From Linyphia triangularis (lineage: Eukaryota > Arthropoda > Arachnida > Araneae > Linyphiidae), in the NCBI GenBank assembly GCA_963978545.1, contig OZ021731.1, positions 25,316,093 to 25,380,092 on the forward strand: a DNA stretch of 64,000 nt, read 5' to 3'. Numbering within the stretch: position 1 is the first letter of the stretch; each line of letters opens with the position of its first letter. The notes beneath the pieces were generated by a model, which saw nothing but the letters and a program-made list of their open reading frames with translations, did no database searches and was not told where the DNA came from. The translations under genes were made by a program, and so were the position numbers. Of the stretch, positions 11,843 through 22,835 are shown one piece after another.

Positions 11843-11861
11843 GAAAGATGTAAAAAACATA

Positions 11862-12053
11862 AATACATATTAGCAGCCAACTTCCTTAAATAAAAGATTT
11901 TTCTCTCTTAATCAATTAGTGTTTCGAAAGCATATGATGTAAGAGGTAATAAAGGTTAAGTACTTGAATCCAAATCTTCCTGATCCTGGTATTCAATTGT
12001 GTTTTTTTATTTTTTTATTACTATTATTCCGTCACGTCGGTTTCTTAGAAGAC
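11862..12053 (+). promoter_or_regulatory. Conserved 5' region of FAR copy A
   Basis: About 190 bp immediately before the start codon is strongly similar to 50489-50663 before copy B. Shared blocks include ATATTAGCAGCCAACTTCCTT, TAAAGGTTAAGTACTTGAATC, and CTGGTATTCAATTG. This is probably promoter plus 5' untranslated sequence. No clear TATA box was identified, so the exact transcription start cannot be given. Confidence 0.55.
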
Positions 12054-12155
12054 ATGGCTGAAACAAAAAACGAGCAAGCTCCGTATCCACGAGTGGCCGA
12101 ATTTTACCATGAAAAGTCCGTGTTCATGACCGGTGCTGCAGGATACTTAGGTGTG
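12054..12155 (+). CDS. Fatty acyl-CoA reductase, first coding exon (copy A)
   Basis: The exon encodes 34 residues ending FYHEKSVFMTGAAGYLGV and is followed directly by a GTAAGT donor at 12156. Fatty acyl-CoA reductases reduce fatty acyl-CoA to fatty alcohol with NADPH. They begin with this F-Y-x-x-[KR]-x-[VI]-[FL]-x-T-G-A-x-G-[YF]-[LM]-G motif, the Rossmann nucleotide-binding glycine turn (here T26-G27-A-A-G30-Y-L-G33). The start chosen is the ATG at 12054, since the same ATG is conserved in copy B. The exon ends in phase 0. Exon 2 of this copy was not found before the next recognised exon at 18610, so copy A may be a pseudogene. The intron carries a Transib-type insertion. Confidence 0.85.
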
Positions 12156-13138
12156 GTAAGTAAACTTTTTCAAGCAATCTTGTAACAATACCACAGAGTG
12201 TAAAAAGGTCTTCAGTGAGTTGTGTAGTTTCGAAGCCAGCTCCTTCCATTTTAAAAAATGTGTCAGGAAAGCAAAAAAAAATCGTCCCATGGTCATGTCG
12301 ATCAGTTTTTTATTTATAAATATGCTTTAAAAAAGCCAACTTCCTTGATTGCTTCAAAGACAACTTCGCAACTTGTGCAATATTAAGTCTTTGGAAAATT
12401 GAATTTAAACTTTGTATTGGAGTTGGTTTTGAGGCTAAACGTGTGATCAACGAGTGTAACTTTTCAATGGTTTTGCAATGCAGTAAATATTAAAAAGTTA
12501 CCTACTGTACGAAACCATTGTTAAAAAAATGTTTACTGTTACTAGTTAAATAAATAATATTTTAAAAACAAGAAAAAATATAAAGATATAAAAACAATTT
12601 ATTAACCATTTTTTTAGAAAAAAAATACAAAATTATTTTTTAAAAACAAATTATTTTTCAATTGGATAGAGCTGCTTTTGAAACAAACCCGTTACTTTGA
12701 AATTTTCACATTGAATTGGTTGGGTTTGAAACTACTGACTTGACAGGGCGATGAAGTATATCAAGAACTTATAAAATAAAATGAATAAAGGAAATAATTT
12801 CGGAAAAATGTTGATGGAGTTAGTTTTGAAGCTACACGCATCAAGTAATATAACAGTTTAATCGGCTATTGGTTATTCTAGACAACCCATATATTTTCAT
12901 CTAATCAGATATCGATTTCAATAAATCAATCAACTCATTAGGAACTATTTTTAAGTAAATTATCTGATTCGATATGTATGTCAAATTTTAGTAAAAATGA
13001 GACACACTTTTTTTCAGCTAATTTTTTTTAGGAATGAAAAGTTGAAAATATTTCAAATTGTCCACATTTCGGATTTCTACCAATACTATCAATAGTGGAG
13101 ACCACATATGAGGGCATGAAATTAGGAAAGAACCTCTA
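12156..13138 (+). other. Intron 1 of FAR copy A, homologous to copy B
   Basis: Phrases such as TAAACTTTTTCAAGC after the donor, GGAGTTGGTTTTGAGGC, and ATTGGTTATTCTA recur in the same order in copy B (50766-52150). The alignment is gapped but collinear, showing that the duplication included the intron. No coding sequence seen. Confidence 0.7.
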
Positions 13139-13143
13139 CATCG

Positions 13144-16100
13144 CACAGTGGGGCAGAAGAGGTGAAAACCTGGCCAAAATTCACGAGTGTATTAAAACCA
13201 AAACGAGTGTATTAAAACCAAAACCATTAAAACCAAATGTCGATAGTAACATTTTTAATGAGTTTATAAAAATATACTACTACCAAATTTTGGTTTTATT
13301 GAAAAATTTTAACCATTTTTTGGTAAAAATTACTATTTACATTGTGATATCTGAATTTTTTTTTCTCCTAAAATTAGTTATCAAAATTTAACTTTTAATT
13401 AAAGTTTTCTGTTGAAATAAATATAATTGCATTGATTAAAAATATTTTTATATTTGATAGCATTTTTATTACATTTTTCAGCAATTTACAAGCAATACGT
13501 AACATAATTGCTTATAAAAATTTAAAATATAGACATTAAAATCAATTTCAATTTGTATTGTTATTTTCGTTCAAGCAGATTTATATAAATATTATACCGT
13601 AGGGCATCACTTACAAATTTCCAGTTACAGTTTTTAACAATAAAATTTGTAGATAACATTGATATTGTAATGCATTTAACTCAAAACTTCGAATTAGGAA
13701 ACAAACAACAATTTGTTTTATTCAATGGCAAAATCGTGTTTGAAGTTATACCTTGGTAAAACTATATGAATAGGTAAATTAGATGTTATAGACATACTGT
13801 GTCCACATTCATATAGACATACTGTGTCACACATGTCATTTCTAAACTTCTCTTTGATGGATTTCTTGTTTTCATGAAACTTCTTTTTGTCCTCTCCCTG
13901 ACGAACCTGCCATTTACAGATATTCAATCTGTAAGATATGTGAAGTAAGCATTCGAAAAATCTAATCCAAGCATGAAGTGGTGATAGTTCAAATCGGAAT
14001 GTGTCTCAATCAATTTCTTGCTTAATAACTTTCGAATATTTGTTAAACTGTTTTAAAGTTAATCCACAAACATAGCACCTCTGTTGTGAAGCAGCAGATG
14101 TGACAGCATTGCAAACTTTTCCATCGACCATTGTGAATAAAACTGTATCAGAAATATTAATATTTGCATTGTTAGCTATTACTACGGTTCGAACAAGGTT
14201 TTTAATTATGTTTTCGATGTGATCTACAAATTTGTGTGTTGTTTCCTCCGATTCAGGAACAAATTGCAAATGTATTGGGCGACAGAAGCGAGGAGATGCT
14301 GGTCTAGAATTTTTCCGTATGATAGTTTTTGTATCGTCCTCATTTTCAAAAAACATTTGGAGTGTAACACATGACACAAGAAAGATATGGGAGTCCGATG
14401 AACTACTGGATAAAAACCTCTGCTTATATTCACTTTGGCCTGAACTTCCGTCACATCCCCATTTGGTTAAAAGTTTCACTTTGTGCAATTGCTCATTTGA
14501 ATATTTTTGAACATCGCATAGTTTACTTTCGATAGTGCGTCCAGCTGTGTGATCCAGTAAAGATTGAACATCAACATCTACTTTCAACTCGTCGCATTGT
14601 AAGGAACTATTTTCTGGATAACAGCTTTTCTTTGCTCTTTGTCTGGTTTTGTAAGAAGGAAAAGTGTTTTTAAAGTGACTTCGAATTATATTATATGGAT
14701 AATTTTATTCAAAAATCACCGACAATGCTACGTCCACTGAAACTTGATCACCGACATATTTTTCACTTTCTGAAAATGATTTAATATATTTTGATGCTCT
14801 TGATGGGGATGTAAATGTGGCATCTTTGACGAGTTTGGACGCATCTATTCTTCCATTAGCTCTCAGATTCATCTGTGCTGCATAAGCTAATGCTTCTGGT
14901 GTTGTTTCTGAAAGTATAAGTTCCGTTTTTCAGCGTTTCGATCTTTCGCTGCTTTCCAAAAAGTCTGAAGATGGTCGACCTAATCTTTTATTTAAATACA
15001 ATGGGAAGTAAACACTTTCATTAAGCCATTCTTAATTTTTATTTTCAAAAGTCCTTCTGGTTCTATTGCTGGCTTTCCATTTTTTCTTATAAGGGTTCAA
15101 AAATTGTTTCAAAATATCTTTGATTTGAGATGAATATTCATGCTGACAGTTCGTATTTTTTTGTATTTCAAGTTCCAAGTTTTTTACTTTAGTTTTAAAG
15201 CACATAGAAGAGGGCATGTTGGAAATTATATCAAACTACTTCCTCCTTCTTATAAATTTATAATTTTCTTCTGAACCTTAAAAAAACCCTACTTTATAAA
15301 TCTACAGGATTTTTAAAATTTTATAAATAATATTCTTAACTTGATTCCATTTAATGTTTGGAACTTATTGGTATGCTAATAAGCCTAATTTTTTTTATAG
15401 ATTTATACACGGTGCACACAACTATTAAAATGTAAAATCGTAATACATTTTACAGTAAATTGAATTGAAATAATAGTTTAATTAAATATTAATAAATAGG
15501 AGTTCAACTTTACATATTTCAATAACTATTAACATAAAATTAATTATATTATGTTCATGGAATTTGTTACAACGCGCCTAACTAGTTATTTAAATTATAT
15601 CTTTAATGCAGTTATTAATAAGTGGAGTTATTTGCGTTTTATTTGGAATAGATTTACTGTTAAATCGGCAAGATGTGTAAACAGTTTGTAATACACAATT
15701 AAATGCTCTTTCAAACTGTATAAAAAGTTGGATGACACAAGATGACCTTATCAAACTTTTTTACTAATATATGTATAAGGTCATAAAATTGCAGTAATTT
15801 TTTAAGGTGCATTTTCAAAAATAAATAAAAAATATTAAAATTAATCCAAAAATTAAGAAAAAATATGTTATGTTCTACTAACCACTTGCTATATAGGCTC
15901 CATGATAAAGTTTTACTTCTTGGATAAAAACAAGAGCTGAAGATGGGTCTGGAAAAAGCAGTTGGTTTGATGAAAATATGCGCTTTACTGAAAACGTTTC
16001 TATAAGTTCCATCTTTCACCCATAACAGCTGCGCCGAAAAACTCACAAAGCAGCTGAAAAGGGTGGAACCAGATGCTCAAGATACTTATAAACAAAACCC

Positions 16101-16185
16101 TGTGGTTTAAATAGGCAAATTAATTTTTTTTTTTTTTTTTTTTTTTGACTTTTGGCCAGCTTTTTCGCCATTCTGCCCCACTATG
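13144..16185 (-). mobile_element. Transib (RAG1-like superfamily) transposon
   Basis: This 3042-bp element lies in intron 1 of FAR copy A. Its ends are inverted: CACAGTGGGGCAGAA on the left, and CATAGTGGGGCAGAA read inward from the right. Similarity continues to CTGGCCAAAA about 36 bp in. It is bounded by a perfect 5-bp duplication, CATCG, at 13139-13143 and 16186-16190. Five-bp, CG-containing duplications and CAC-starting ends define Transib, the family from which RAG1 and V(D)J signals are thought to derive. Copy B of the FAR intron (about 52100-52140) lacks the element, giving an independent empty site. The coding region on the minus strand is broken. Confidence 0.85.
13718..15217 (-). pseudogene. 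Transib/RAG1-like transposase, broken by four in-frame stops
   Basis: One frame runs through 500 codons, with stops at 15032-15034, 14930-14932, 14705-14707 and 14006-14008 and no frameshift. In order it shows a charged N-terminal region, then GRPSSDFLESSERSKR, then ALAYAAQMNLRANGRIDASK. In the block 14587-14006 it has KWGCDGSSGQSEYKQ, with the first catalytic Asp at residue 46 of that block. It then has SRPASPRFCRPIH, and TMVDGKVCNAV with the second Asp at residue 155. CYVCG at 171-175 is a zinc-ligand pair. The spacing of 109 between the two Asp matches the 108 between D600 and D708 of RAG1. LHAWIRFFECLLHISYRL and ICKWQVR follow. The C-terminal third with the catalytic Glu is not recognisable beyond about 13820, so the element is dead. 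Confidence 0.82.
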
Positions 16186-18609
16186 CATCGTCAGGTAGTA
16201 ACTCCATATTGATAAATTAATTCCAGAATAGGGTTCAAGATTATAATTCACCTATAATCTAATTTCGTTAAGCCTAATGTTTTAACACAGTTTTAAACCA
16301 ATTACAAATAATCTTAATTTGGTGTTAATAGGTAACAAGCTGGATGTAAAATGTTAATCTCAAGGTAGGCATTCTACAAAAAGTGGATGACTTGAGGTTC
16401 TAGCTTATTACAAGCTTCGTCATTGATTAAATTTCGGAACTAAAATTATGTAGTAAGTTCTATTTTATTGCTTGTTTTGTTTGGAATAAAGGCACAGATG
16501 TAGTATAGGACATTCGAATTTTTTTTTCACTTGGCGATTTGAAAATTCGCCAAAATTATAAACACAGTGATTAAAATAAAATTATAACTACTTTAATAAA
16601 TTAAAGTAGAATATAACTTAAAATAAAACATGTTGGCACAAACAGCATTTATCTGTGGAAAAAATTCCAAATAAAATCGCGCCAAAGAAACGTCCTATAC
16701 TACATCTGTACCGGATTAAATAGACTTCACATCTTTCTAATTTTTTTTTTAATGAAAGTTTGATCAAATCACGTAGATATGTAAAAAATCCTATGTTGCT
16801 TTTCATCAGGACTGTCTCGTTAGTATTTTTAAAAAACATTAAATCATATTAATGTGTTCTAACTACTAAATGTTTATTTAAGTGTTTCATATTACATTAG
16901 AGCTTCAATGAGTCATCTACAATTGAAGATTTTTTTATTATCCATTTTGTTTGGATTTGTCAGTTCCGTCATAGTCATTACGGCCCATTTCATCCCATCA
17001 TAAGCCTTCTTTTTAAAAAAAATTCAAACAATTTTCTTACCACTTTAAAACTTGTATTTTTTGCTATTATATTACGATCTCGTTCTGATCGCTGTGCTGC
17101 ATAATGGGAGGTTTCCATATTTTCTGCCACTGAAGACAAAAATGTGTGGCAACTTTCCCTTGAAAGACCGAGTGGAAGACTCTCCTACGTAAAATTTTAA
17201 TAACAATGAGTACAGATGTTACAATTCTTCAATATACTGTGGCCTACTTGATAAAAAAATAAAATACAAACCACTATGAATAACGGTTGTTTAGATATTA
17301 ATTTCTAAAGATGGGTTGCCAATTTTGGGATATCATATATCTCCTTTCATTTTGGGTCAGGGTTTTATTAGTTTATTAGCTACATGGATTCTAGTTTGCA
17401 CAGGAACATCGTTATATTAATATCTGCATGAAAGTGACACCTTTTGGGAGTTCTTTAAAAGGAAATGTACTATATTTTAATATAAAATAAGAAATCTCGG
17501 AAAACTCCCAACATGAAAAAAGAAAAAAAAAAAAAAAAAAAACCTGTCACGATCAATATCGATGTCTATTCATTTTAATGAGAGAGCAACTGCGCCGGCG
17601 AGGTTTGATAGAGGAATCTCTTGTATGCCAGCTAATCATTCTGCCTGGAATAATATATTTAATTCGATTGAAGTACGCCTACCATGCATTGTAAAGAAAT
17701 AGTTTCTTATTTTATAAAGAAATCTCTGTTTTTATACTAACGATAATTTATAATTTAATACAGAACAAGCAATGAACAAGCAGCAAATAAATATTTTCTC
17801 ATGAAATATTAGCTAAAAGGAGATGATGAAAAGGGGGAAAAAAAAACATTTCAAATTTTCCCAAATTTTTTCTCTTATTTTTGATTGCGGATTTCTCAAT
17901 AAATATTAAGTTTCGCACCCTACTTTAAATTCCATATAGGCTTTAATTTTGTCTTTAAATGCAAATTCGTACAGTAAATGCGGCCGTTTTTGAACACTCT
18001 GTATATTATTCTTGCACCAATATTGTTCGTTGTTAAATAGTGAACGAGTGTGAATGTCTGTTTTTGAAATAACGACGGAACGTGGATGTCTTTTCTTCTG
18101 GTTTATTAAATGATCAACTTGAGTAAACACTATTGAAGTATGAGAGAATGAGAAGATGGGGCCGTAAGCCAGCTGACAGAGTACGCTATCCGAGAATGGT
18201 CTCGAAGGATCGAGTTAGTTAACACTCTCCTGTTGGCACAGTTGGCCGGTCGCCAATTGAACTTGGCGATATACTGGTGCTCGCTCACTAACAAATATAC
18301 TATCAGAAAGGCAAACCGTATGTGCAATAGAACTGTTTCCTCTGCAAAATTAATGAGGAGTTAATTTGTAAAATATCAATATTTTCATTCAAAAAGTATT
18401 TCATTAGGTTTAGATTGTAATTGCTTTGAGCCCCACAATTTGATTTTTGTAGGGTCTACATCAAAAATCAAATTGCGAAATGATCCGTTTTGGCGCTCAA
18501 CGCCTCAGTTGGGCATTACTTTCGCAATAAAAGTTGTTCCTTACTTCAGCCACGTAGTAAACTTATTGTTTAGTTCCTTCTGTAAAATGTTAATCTTTTA
18601 TTTTGAAAG
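16186..18609 (+). other. Rest of FAR copy A intron space; one MITE; no exon 2 found
   Basis: After the Transib the FAR intron resumes: GTAGTAACTCCATATTG and TTATAATTCACCT match copy B at about 52115-52170. I looked for the 117-bp exon 2 seen in copy B and found no match. The minus frames at 17906-18130 and 18130-18327 have no recognised domain. Confidence 0.45.
16495..16708. mobile_element. Short MITE, copy 1
   Basis: Inverted ends CAGATGTAGTATAGGACATT and GTCCTATACTACATCTG enclose about 215 bp. A related copy is at 24619-24850. Shared interior phrases are AAATTCGCCAAAATTA and AATATAACTTAAAATAAAA. No clear target duplication, and no coding capacity. Confidence 0.8.
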
Positions 18610-18782
18610 GTGTTCGGACAAAGTGAAAAGAAATATGCCAGAGGTCTTGGAAAAAGTGCACGTAGTGAGCGGTGATGTTTCATTACCGGATTTTGGAATG
18701 AGTGAAGAAGATCTGCAGAAAATCACAGAAGCCAGCATTTTTTCCATATTGCAGCTATTGTGAACTTTGCAAAGCCTCTCAA
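18610..18782 (+). pseudogene. Fatty acyl-CoA reductase internal exon with frameshift (copy A)
   Basis: The exon reads CSDKVKRNMPEVLEKVHVV, then SGDVSLPDFGMSEEDLQK and ITEASIF. This is the second part of the FAR Rossmann domain (x-G-D-[VI]-x-x-P-x-[LF]-G-[LM]-S-x-x-D). The family then continues as V-F-H-x-A-A-x-V-x-F. Here that continuation (FHIAAIVNFAKPLK) is present but shifted by one base at a run of six T at 18738-18743, so the direct frame stops early. Either a T was lost (pseudogene) or the run is a sequencing error. A GTAACA donor follows at 18783. The acceptor TTTTGAAAG at 18601-18609 is the best candidate but not certain, because the residues just before it (FYFER) also resemble the family. 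Confidence 0.75.
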
Positions 18783-21145
18783 GTAACATTGTCCTTTTTT
18801 AATTTTTTTTTTTTTAATATCAGAATGGGATATTTTAATGCGTAATAATTTTATTCAATGTTTCCCAAATATCCTAAAAAACTGAATACCATAGGGAAAA
18901 TAGTGGTTGAACTAATTTGAATGTTATATGATTTATTATTTTCTGTAAACGATCACTATATAACTATTGTTCTTTCCTCTTGAGAACCTATGACCGGTTA
19001 ATACCGCTTATATGTCAACAAGTAGTATTGTTAGTTCTACTAACACAAAAAGTAGACTTGAATAATCCCCCCCCCCCCCCTGGTCTTTAATTTCTTAAGA
19101 ATACTCACACAGTACCCTTTATACAATAAATACTACATCGCCTATCGAAATACCTTTCCGCGGAGAAAGTTCTTAACAAATTTAGTTTGATTTTTTTTAT
19201 GCAGGTTAAATATACCTTTTACAAGGTACTTAAGGTAAAATTTAGTAAATATATTGTCTTTTTTAAACTTTTGATCAAACAATACACATCTACAATTAAT
19301 GGAAAATAAAAAAATAAAAAATGATAATAATGACATTAAAATGAGAAATTGTAATTTCAGTTTAATCTGTAGGTTATTTGCTATAAATTCGTAAACAAAA
19401 TATGGTATATATCTACCAGTTACTTAGAAAAAGGACACTGAAGTTTGAAATCTCAAGTTCAGAGAAAATCAAATTTAAAGGTAAAGGTCTTACTTAATAA
19501 TTTTCAGCTCCATAGGGTTTTTAGTTATTTTTTAGTTAAATATATTCTTCCCTTTTCCTTTTCAAGTCATTATATATTTATGATACAATGCAATAAAACT
19601 ATGCAAAATTCTGGAAAAAAAATTATATAATATTGCTCCAAGTTAATATAAAATTTCTCCAAAAAAAAGCAAACTAAACTTCTAAAAAGGCATACTAAAC
19701 TCCACGATTTCGACCAACCATCCTTAACAGTTAAAAATGGTCAATACGTTTCAAATGAAAATTCAAAAGACCTACTTCCCTTTGAGCTAGAACTGTGAAA
19801 ATTGTTGCCCTGATTTCAAATCTGTACATTGTGAAAATAGGACTAAACATTTTAAAGACTTATTTGAATTAGATAAAACGTTTTAAAAAGGAGAATATTT
19901 TAATGGCCGATCTTCAATGACGTCAGGAAGCTTAAAATAGGCTTGCTTCAATAGTTGAATACATTAAAACAAAGCTACTATCACGAATTCAACTAACCAA
20001 TCTTATGAGGTCTAAAACCTTTTGAATATGAAACATTCGAACACCTTACTTCTCATTAAGTGAGGAAAGAGTATAATAACTTGTATGTTATATTTTATAC
20101 GAGCAGGCAGTAATTTAGTTGGAATTCCTTCCTCCCTCCACTCGTGTCCCATTTTTGTTAATTACACTTTCAAAGTATATCTCAATATCACATTTAAGTC
20201 GATATTTTGTGTAAAAGATTTCCTGAAACAGATGTATTCTCAGAATATGTTGCATTAACTATAGGAAGTGATTAACACAACATTGAGTTGCGGTTTTAAT
20301 ACCTTTTCCTTTTTGAAAACTGTCGTCGATAGTCACATTTTAAAAGAAAAGGCATAATTTGAGAAATAGTTTTCATTTTTATAAGAGTTAACTTTTATAG
20401 TTAAGTAAAAAAATATTTTCTTTAATCATATTCATCATCCATTCATTTTTCCTTCATTCTAACTCCCAAAATAAAGAATTTATTATTTTTTTAGAAATCT
20501 ACTATTACTCTAACATTGAATATTATTTGCAATGATGATAAATAAAGGAGTAGTTAGATAAATATAATTCAATAGAAAGCCCTCTCTAATCTTAAAGTTT
20601 TAAGGTTATTTTAATTTATTATTAAAATAATAAATTAAAAATTATTATTAACGGTTATTTTAAAGCATTGAGTTCACATTTGATTCATTTGAAAAGAGTA
20701 AGGAGAATTTACTGAGACAGAATATCAGGTTATATACCCAGGTTTGAAGCAGGTGCAATTCAAGACATGGCTTTTTCTATGTATGTCCGAACAAGCATCA
20801 TAACAGTATAAAAATACGAGGGTAGGGGGCATTAATAAAAAGTATCAAGTTACAATCTTTGATTAATCTGTTTGTAAAATTAGAGATTCCGCTTTTCTTC
20901 CCTATTTAACTAAAATAACTTGAAAATTAACATTATTTTGACCTTAACGTTCATAAAAAAAACTCTCTTAGGGAATAAAAACGAGAACATAATTTCTTCC
21001 CCCTGGATAAAAAAAATTAAATTCTAAAATTTGAAAAACAATGAGAAGTGACACATTTTATGATTGAGTTTTTTTGTTTTTTTCTCTACGTCACATTTTT
21101 ATGTAGTGTTGTGTTTAATAATCCAAATACTGAAATGTTTTATGT

Positions 21146-21183
<38 letters not shown>

Positions 21184-21334
21184 ATACACACACACAATCT
21201 CCAGTATGTACTTACTGTTTTCTATTTTCTTTTCTCATTCACTTATAAATCTGAAAGTAAATGAGAAAAAATATTAATTTTATATTGTGTTTCGTTTTGT
21301 AAATTTTTCTTAACACGGTGTAAAATGGTATGAC
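18783..21334. other. Spacer or downstream FAR intron, nothing recognised
   Basis: AT-rich, with a C-run at about 19070-19080, a perfect short AT palindrome near 20611-20640 and an A-run of about 32 at 21150-21181. I found no further FAR exon here. The lysine-rich frames near 21048-21264 are translations of the A-tract. Confidence 0.45.
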
Positions 21335-21506
21335 AAAAGAAGAAAAAGAGAAAAAAAAACCTATTTTTATGCCATACCGTTCACTCCTTCTTCGCGTACA
21401 TCCGGTTCAAATTTCAGGTCATTCTGAAGAGAGGTTCTTTTTTTACAAATTTTTGAAAGTCGAACTTTCAAAAACACTTGAAAAAATAGGTGAAATATAT
21501 ATATAT
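21335..21506 (+). repeat. Palindrome-bearing tandem repeat, left part
   Basis: Contains a unit with GAAAGTCGAACTTTCAAAAACAC preceded by CATACCGTT and TCAAATTTCAGGT. The same unit recurs at 22247-22618 on the other side of the solo LTR, so the LTR inserted into an existing tandem array. Confidence 0.6.
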
Positions 21507-22242
21507 TGTTACGAATTTTTGTATATTTTTAAATATTTCGTAGTGTTAATTTTGTAAAAAGATAAATTTATGTACATTTCGCATAAGGCAGTGCAATAGT
21601 TCGTCTTAAGTTGGCTTCCCTTCCAATATGGGTCTTAATGCTTGATAACGAGTTTTACAGAGGTAAAGCTGGGAAGCGAGTTTTACAAGGAGCAGGGCAT
21701 TTCACATTATGGTAATGGCAATCTCACAAAATTGGCGAGATAGAGCCAAGTTGGCGACGGTTTTGGCGACTAATTTTTGTCGCCAAATTTGGCGAGAAAT
21801 CACCAAATGTCGCTTAACTTGGCGATCATTTGGCGACATTTTCGGTCCCCATGTACATGCGTATAGGACTTTTCAACTACGATCTGGAAAGTTCTCCAAA
21901 TGTCCATCTCTAGAAGTTTCATAAAAGTTCGCCTCTCCTATATAAGCCCGGCCATGAGTTGAGATAGGTTAGTCAGTTAGTTGACTGGAATTACTGAGTT
22001 GAGATACTGAGTCTCAGTGAGCATTCAGAGAGTTCCGAAAGTGAACTGCATTGCATTGTCTTTTGCGGTGATTTAGCAGTTGTGTGTCAAGTTTTTAACT
22101 GCTGTTTGTGCTCTATTGTGTATAGAGCTGTATTGAGTCTACTAGAACGAGAAGTTCTGGAGTTGTAAAGGAATATGTGAAGAGTTGTATTGGAATAAAT
22201 TTCTGCAAGTTTTGATCTGCTTTGGAACCCATCCAAGCAACA
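21507..22242 (+). mobile_element. Solo LTR, copy B (Ty3/gypsy-like)
   Basis: The 736-bp unit begins TGTTACGAATTTTTGTA and ends CCAAGCAACA. It has TATATAAGCC at about 21940 as a TATA box and AATAAATTTCTGC near 22195 as a poly(A) site. It is flanked by ATAT at 21503-21506 and 22243-22246. It is the inverted relative of 8330-9181 and shares the cluster of TTGGCGA/TCGCCAA motifs (about 21727-21840). Confidence 0.85.
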
Positions 22243-22246
22243 ATAT

Positions 22247-22618
22247 TTTTTTCTTTAATATCGTACAATTTCCAGTTTCTTCGTGTATTTTTAAGGCAAA
22301 TATCAGGTCAATGTGACCAGTTGTTATTTTTTACAGCTTTTATGAAAGTTGAACTTTCAAAAATACGCAAAAAAAAAATAATTATGAAATAGTTTTTTTT
22401 ATACCATACCATTTCCCGTATCATCGTGCATTTTTAGGGTAAATTTAAGGTAATTCTGACGAGCGTTTTTTGACGACAGCTTTTTGAAAGTTGAGCTTTC
22501 AAAAATACTCGAAAAGATAAATGAAATAGTTTTTTTTTTTTATTATTCTGTACCATTTAAAGTAGTTTTTTTTTTATACTATACAATACCATTTTTTACA
22601 ACTTTTTTAATGTTGAAC
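22247..22618 (+). repeat. Palindrome-bearing tandem repeat, right part
   Basis: Two or more units of about 130-140 bp carry a hairpin of the type GAAAGTTGAACTTTCAAAAAT, with flanking TTCGTGTATTTTTA and CATACCATT phrases. The last unit is cut off by the SINE at 22619. Confidence 0.6.
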
Positions 22619-22834
22619 TGAAGTGCCGCGTAGCCCAGTCGGGAGAGTATCGTTCTTGAAACTAGAAGGTTGCGAGCCCTGAGGTTGCGAGTTCGGGCCT
22701 GGAACCGACTAAAGACCGCCGTGTTTGTTAATGGTGAGCACGTTAAATCAGTCATGGTCGCAAAGTATTCCAAGTTCCCATACAAATCAATACCTTTGGG
22801 GTGGCAAAGCTAAGTCTTCAGGTGGAATCTTCTT
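22619..22834 (+). mobile_element. tRNA-derived SINE of a second family
   Basis: The head has TAGCCCAGTCGG, a perfect match to the pol III A-box consensus TRGCNNAGYNGG, and a B-box-like GAGTTCGGGCC about 50 bp later. A short duplication (GGTTGCGAG twice) separates them. The body runs to the hairpin MITE at 22836. No clear target duplication was found, so the 3' boundary is approximate. Confidence 0.65.
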
Positions 22835-22835
22835 A

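Noticed and set aside
15711..16046. 111-codon minus-strand frame at the right side of the Transib
   Set aside because: No resemblance to Transib N-terminal regions that I know, and it is out of register with the main frame's conserved blocks; kept as part of the element only.
17906..18327. Two adjacent minus-strand frames as a transposase
   Set aside because: A few charged motifs but no family I can name; could be chance.
21048..21264. Lysine-rich open frames
   Set aside because: They run through an A-tract of about 32 bases; the same holds for 41109-41318.
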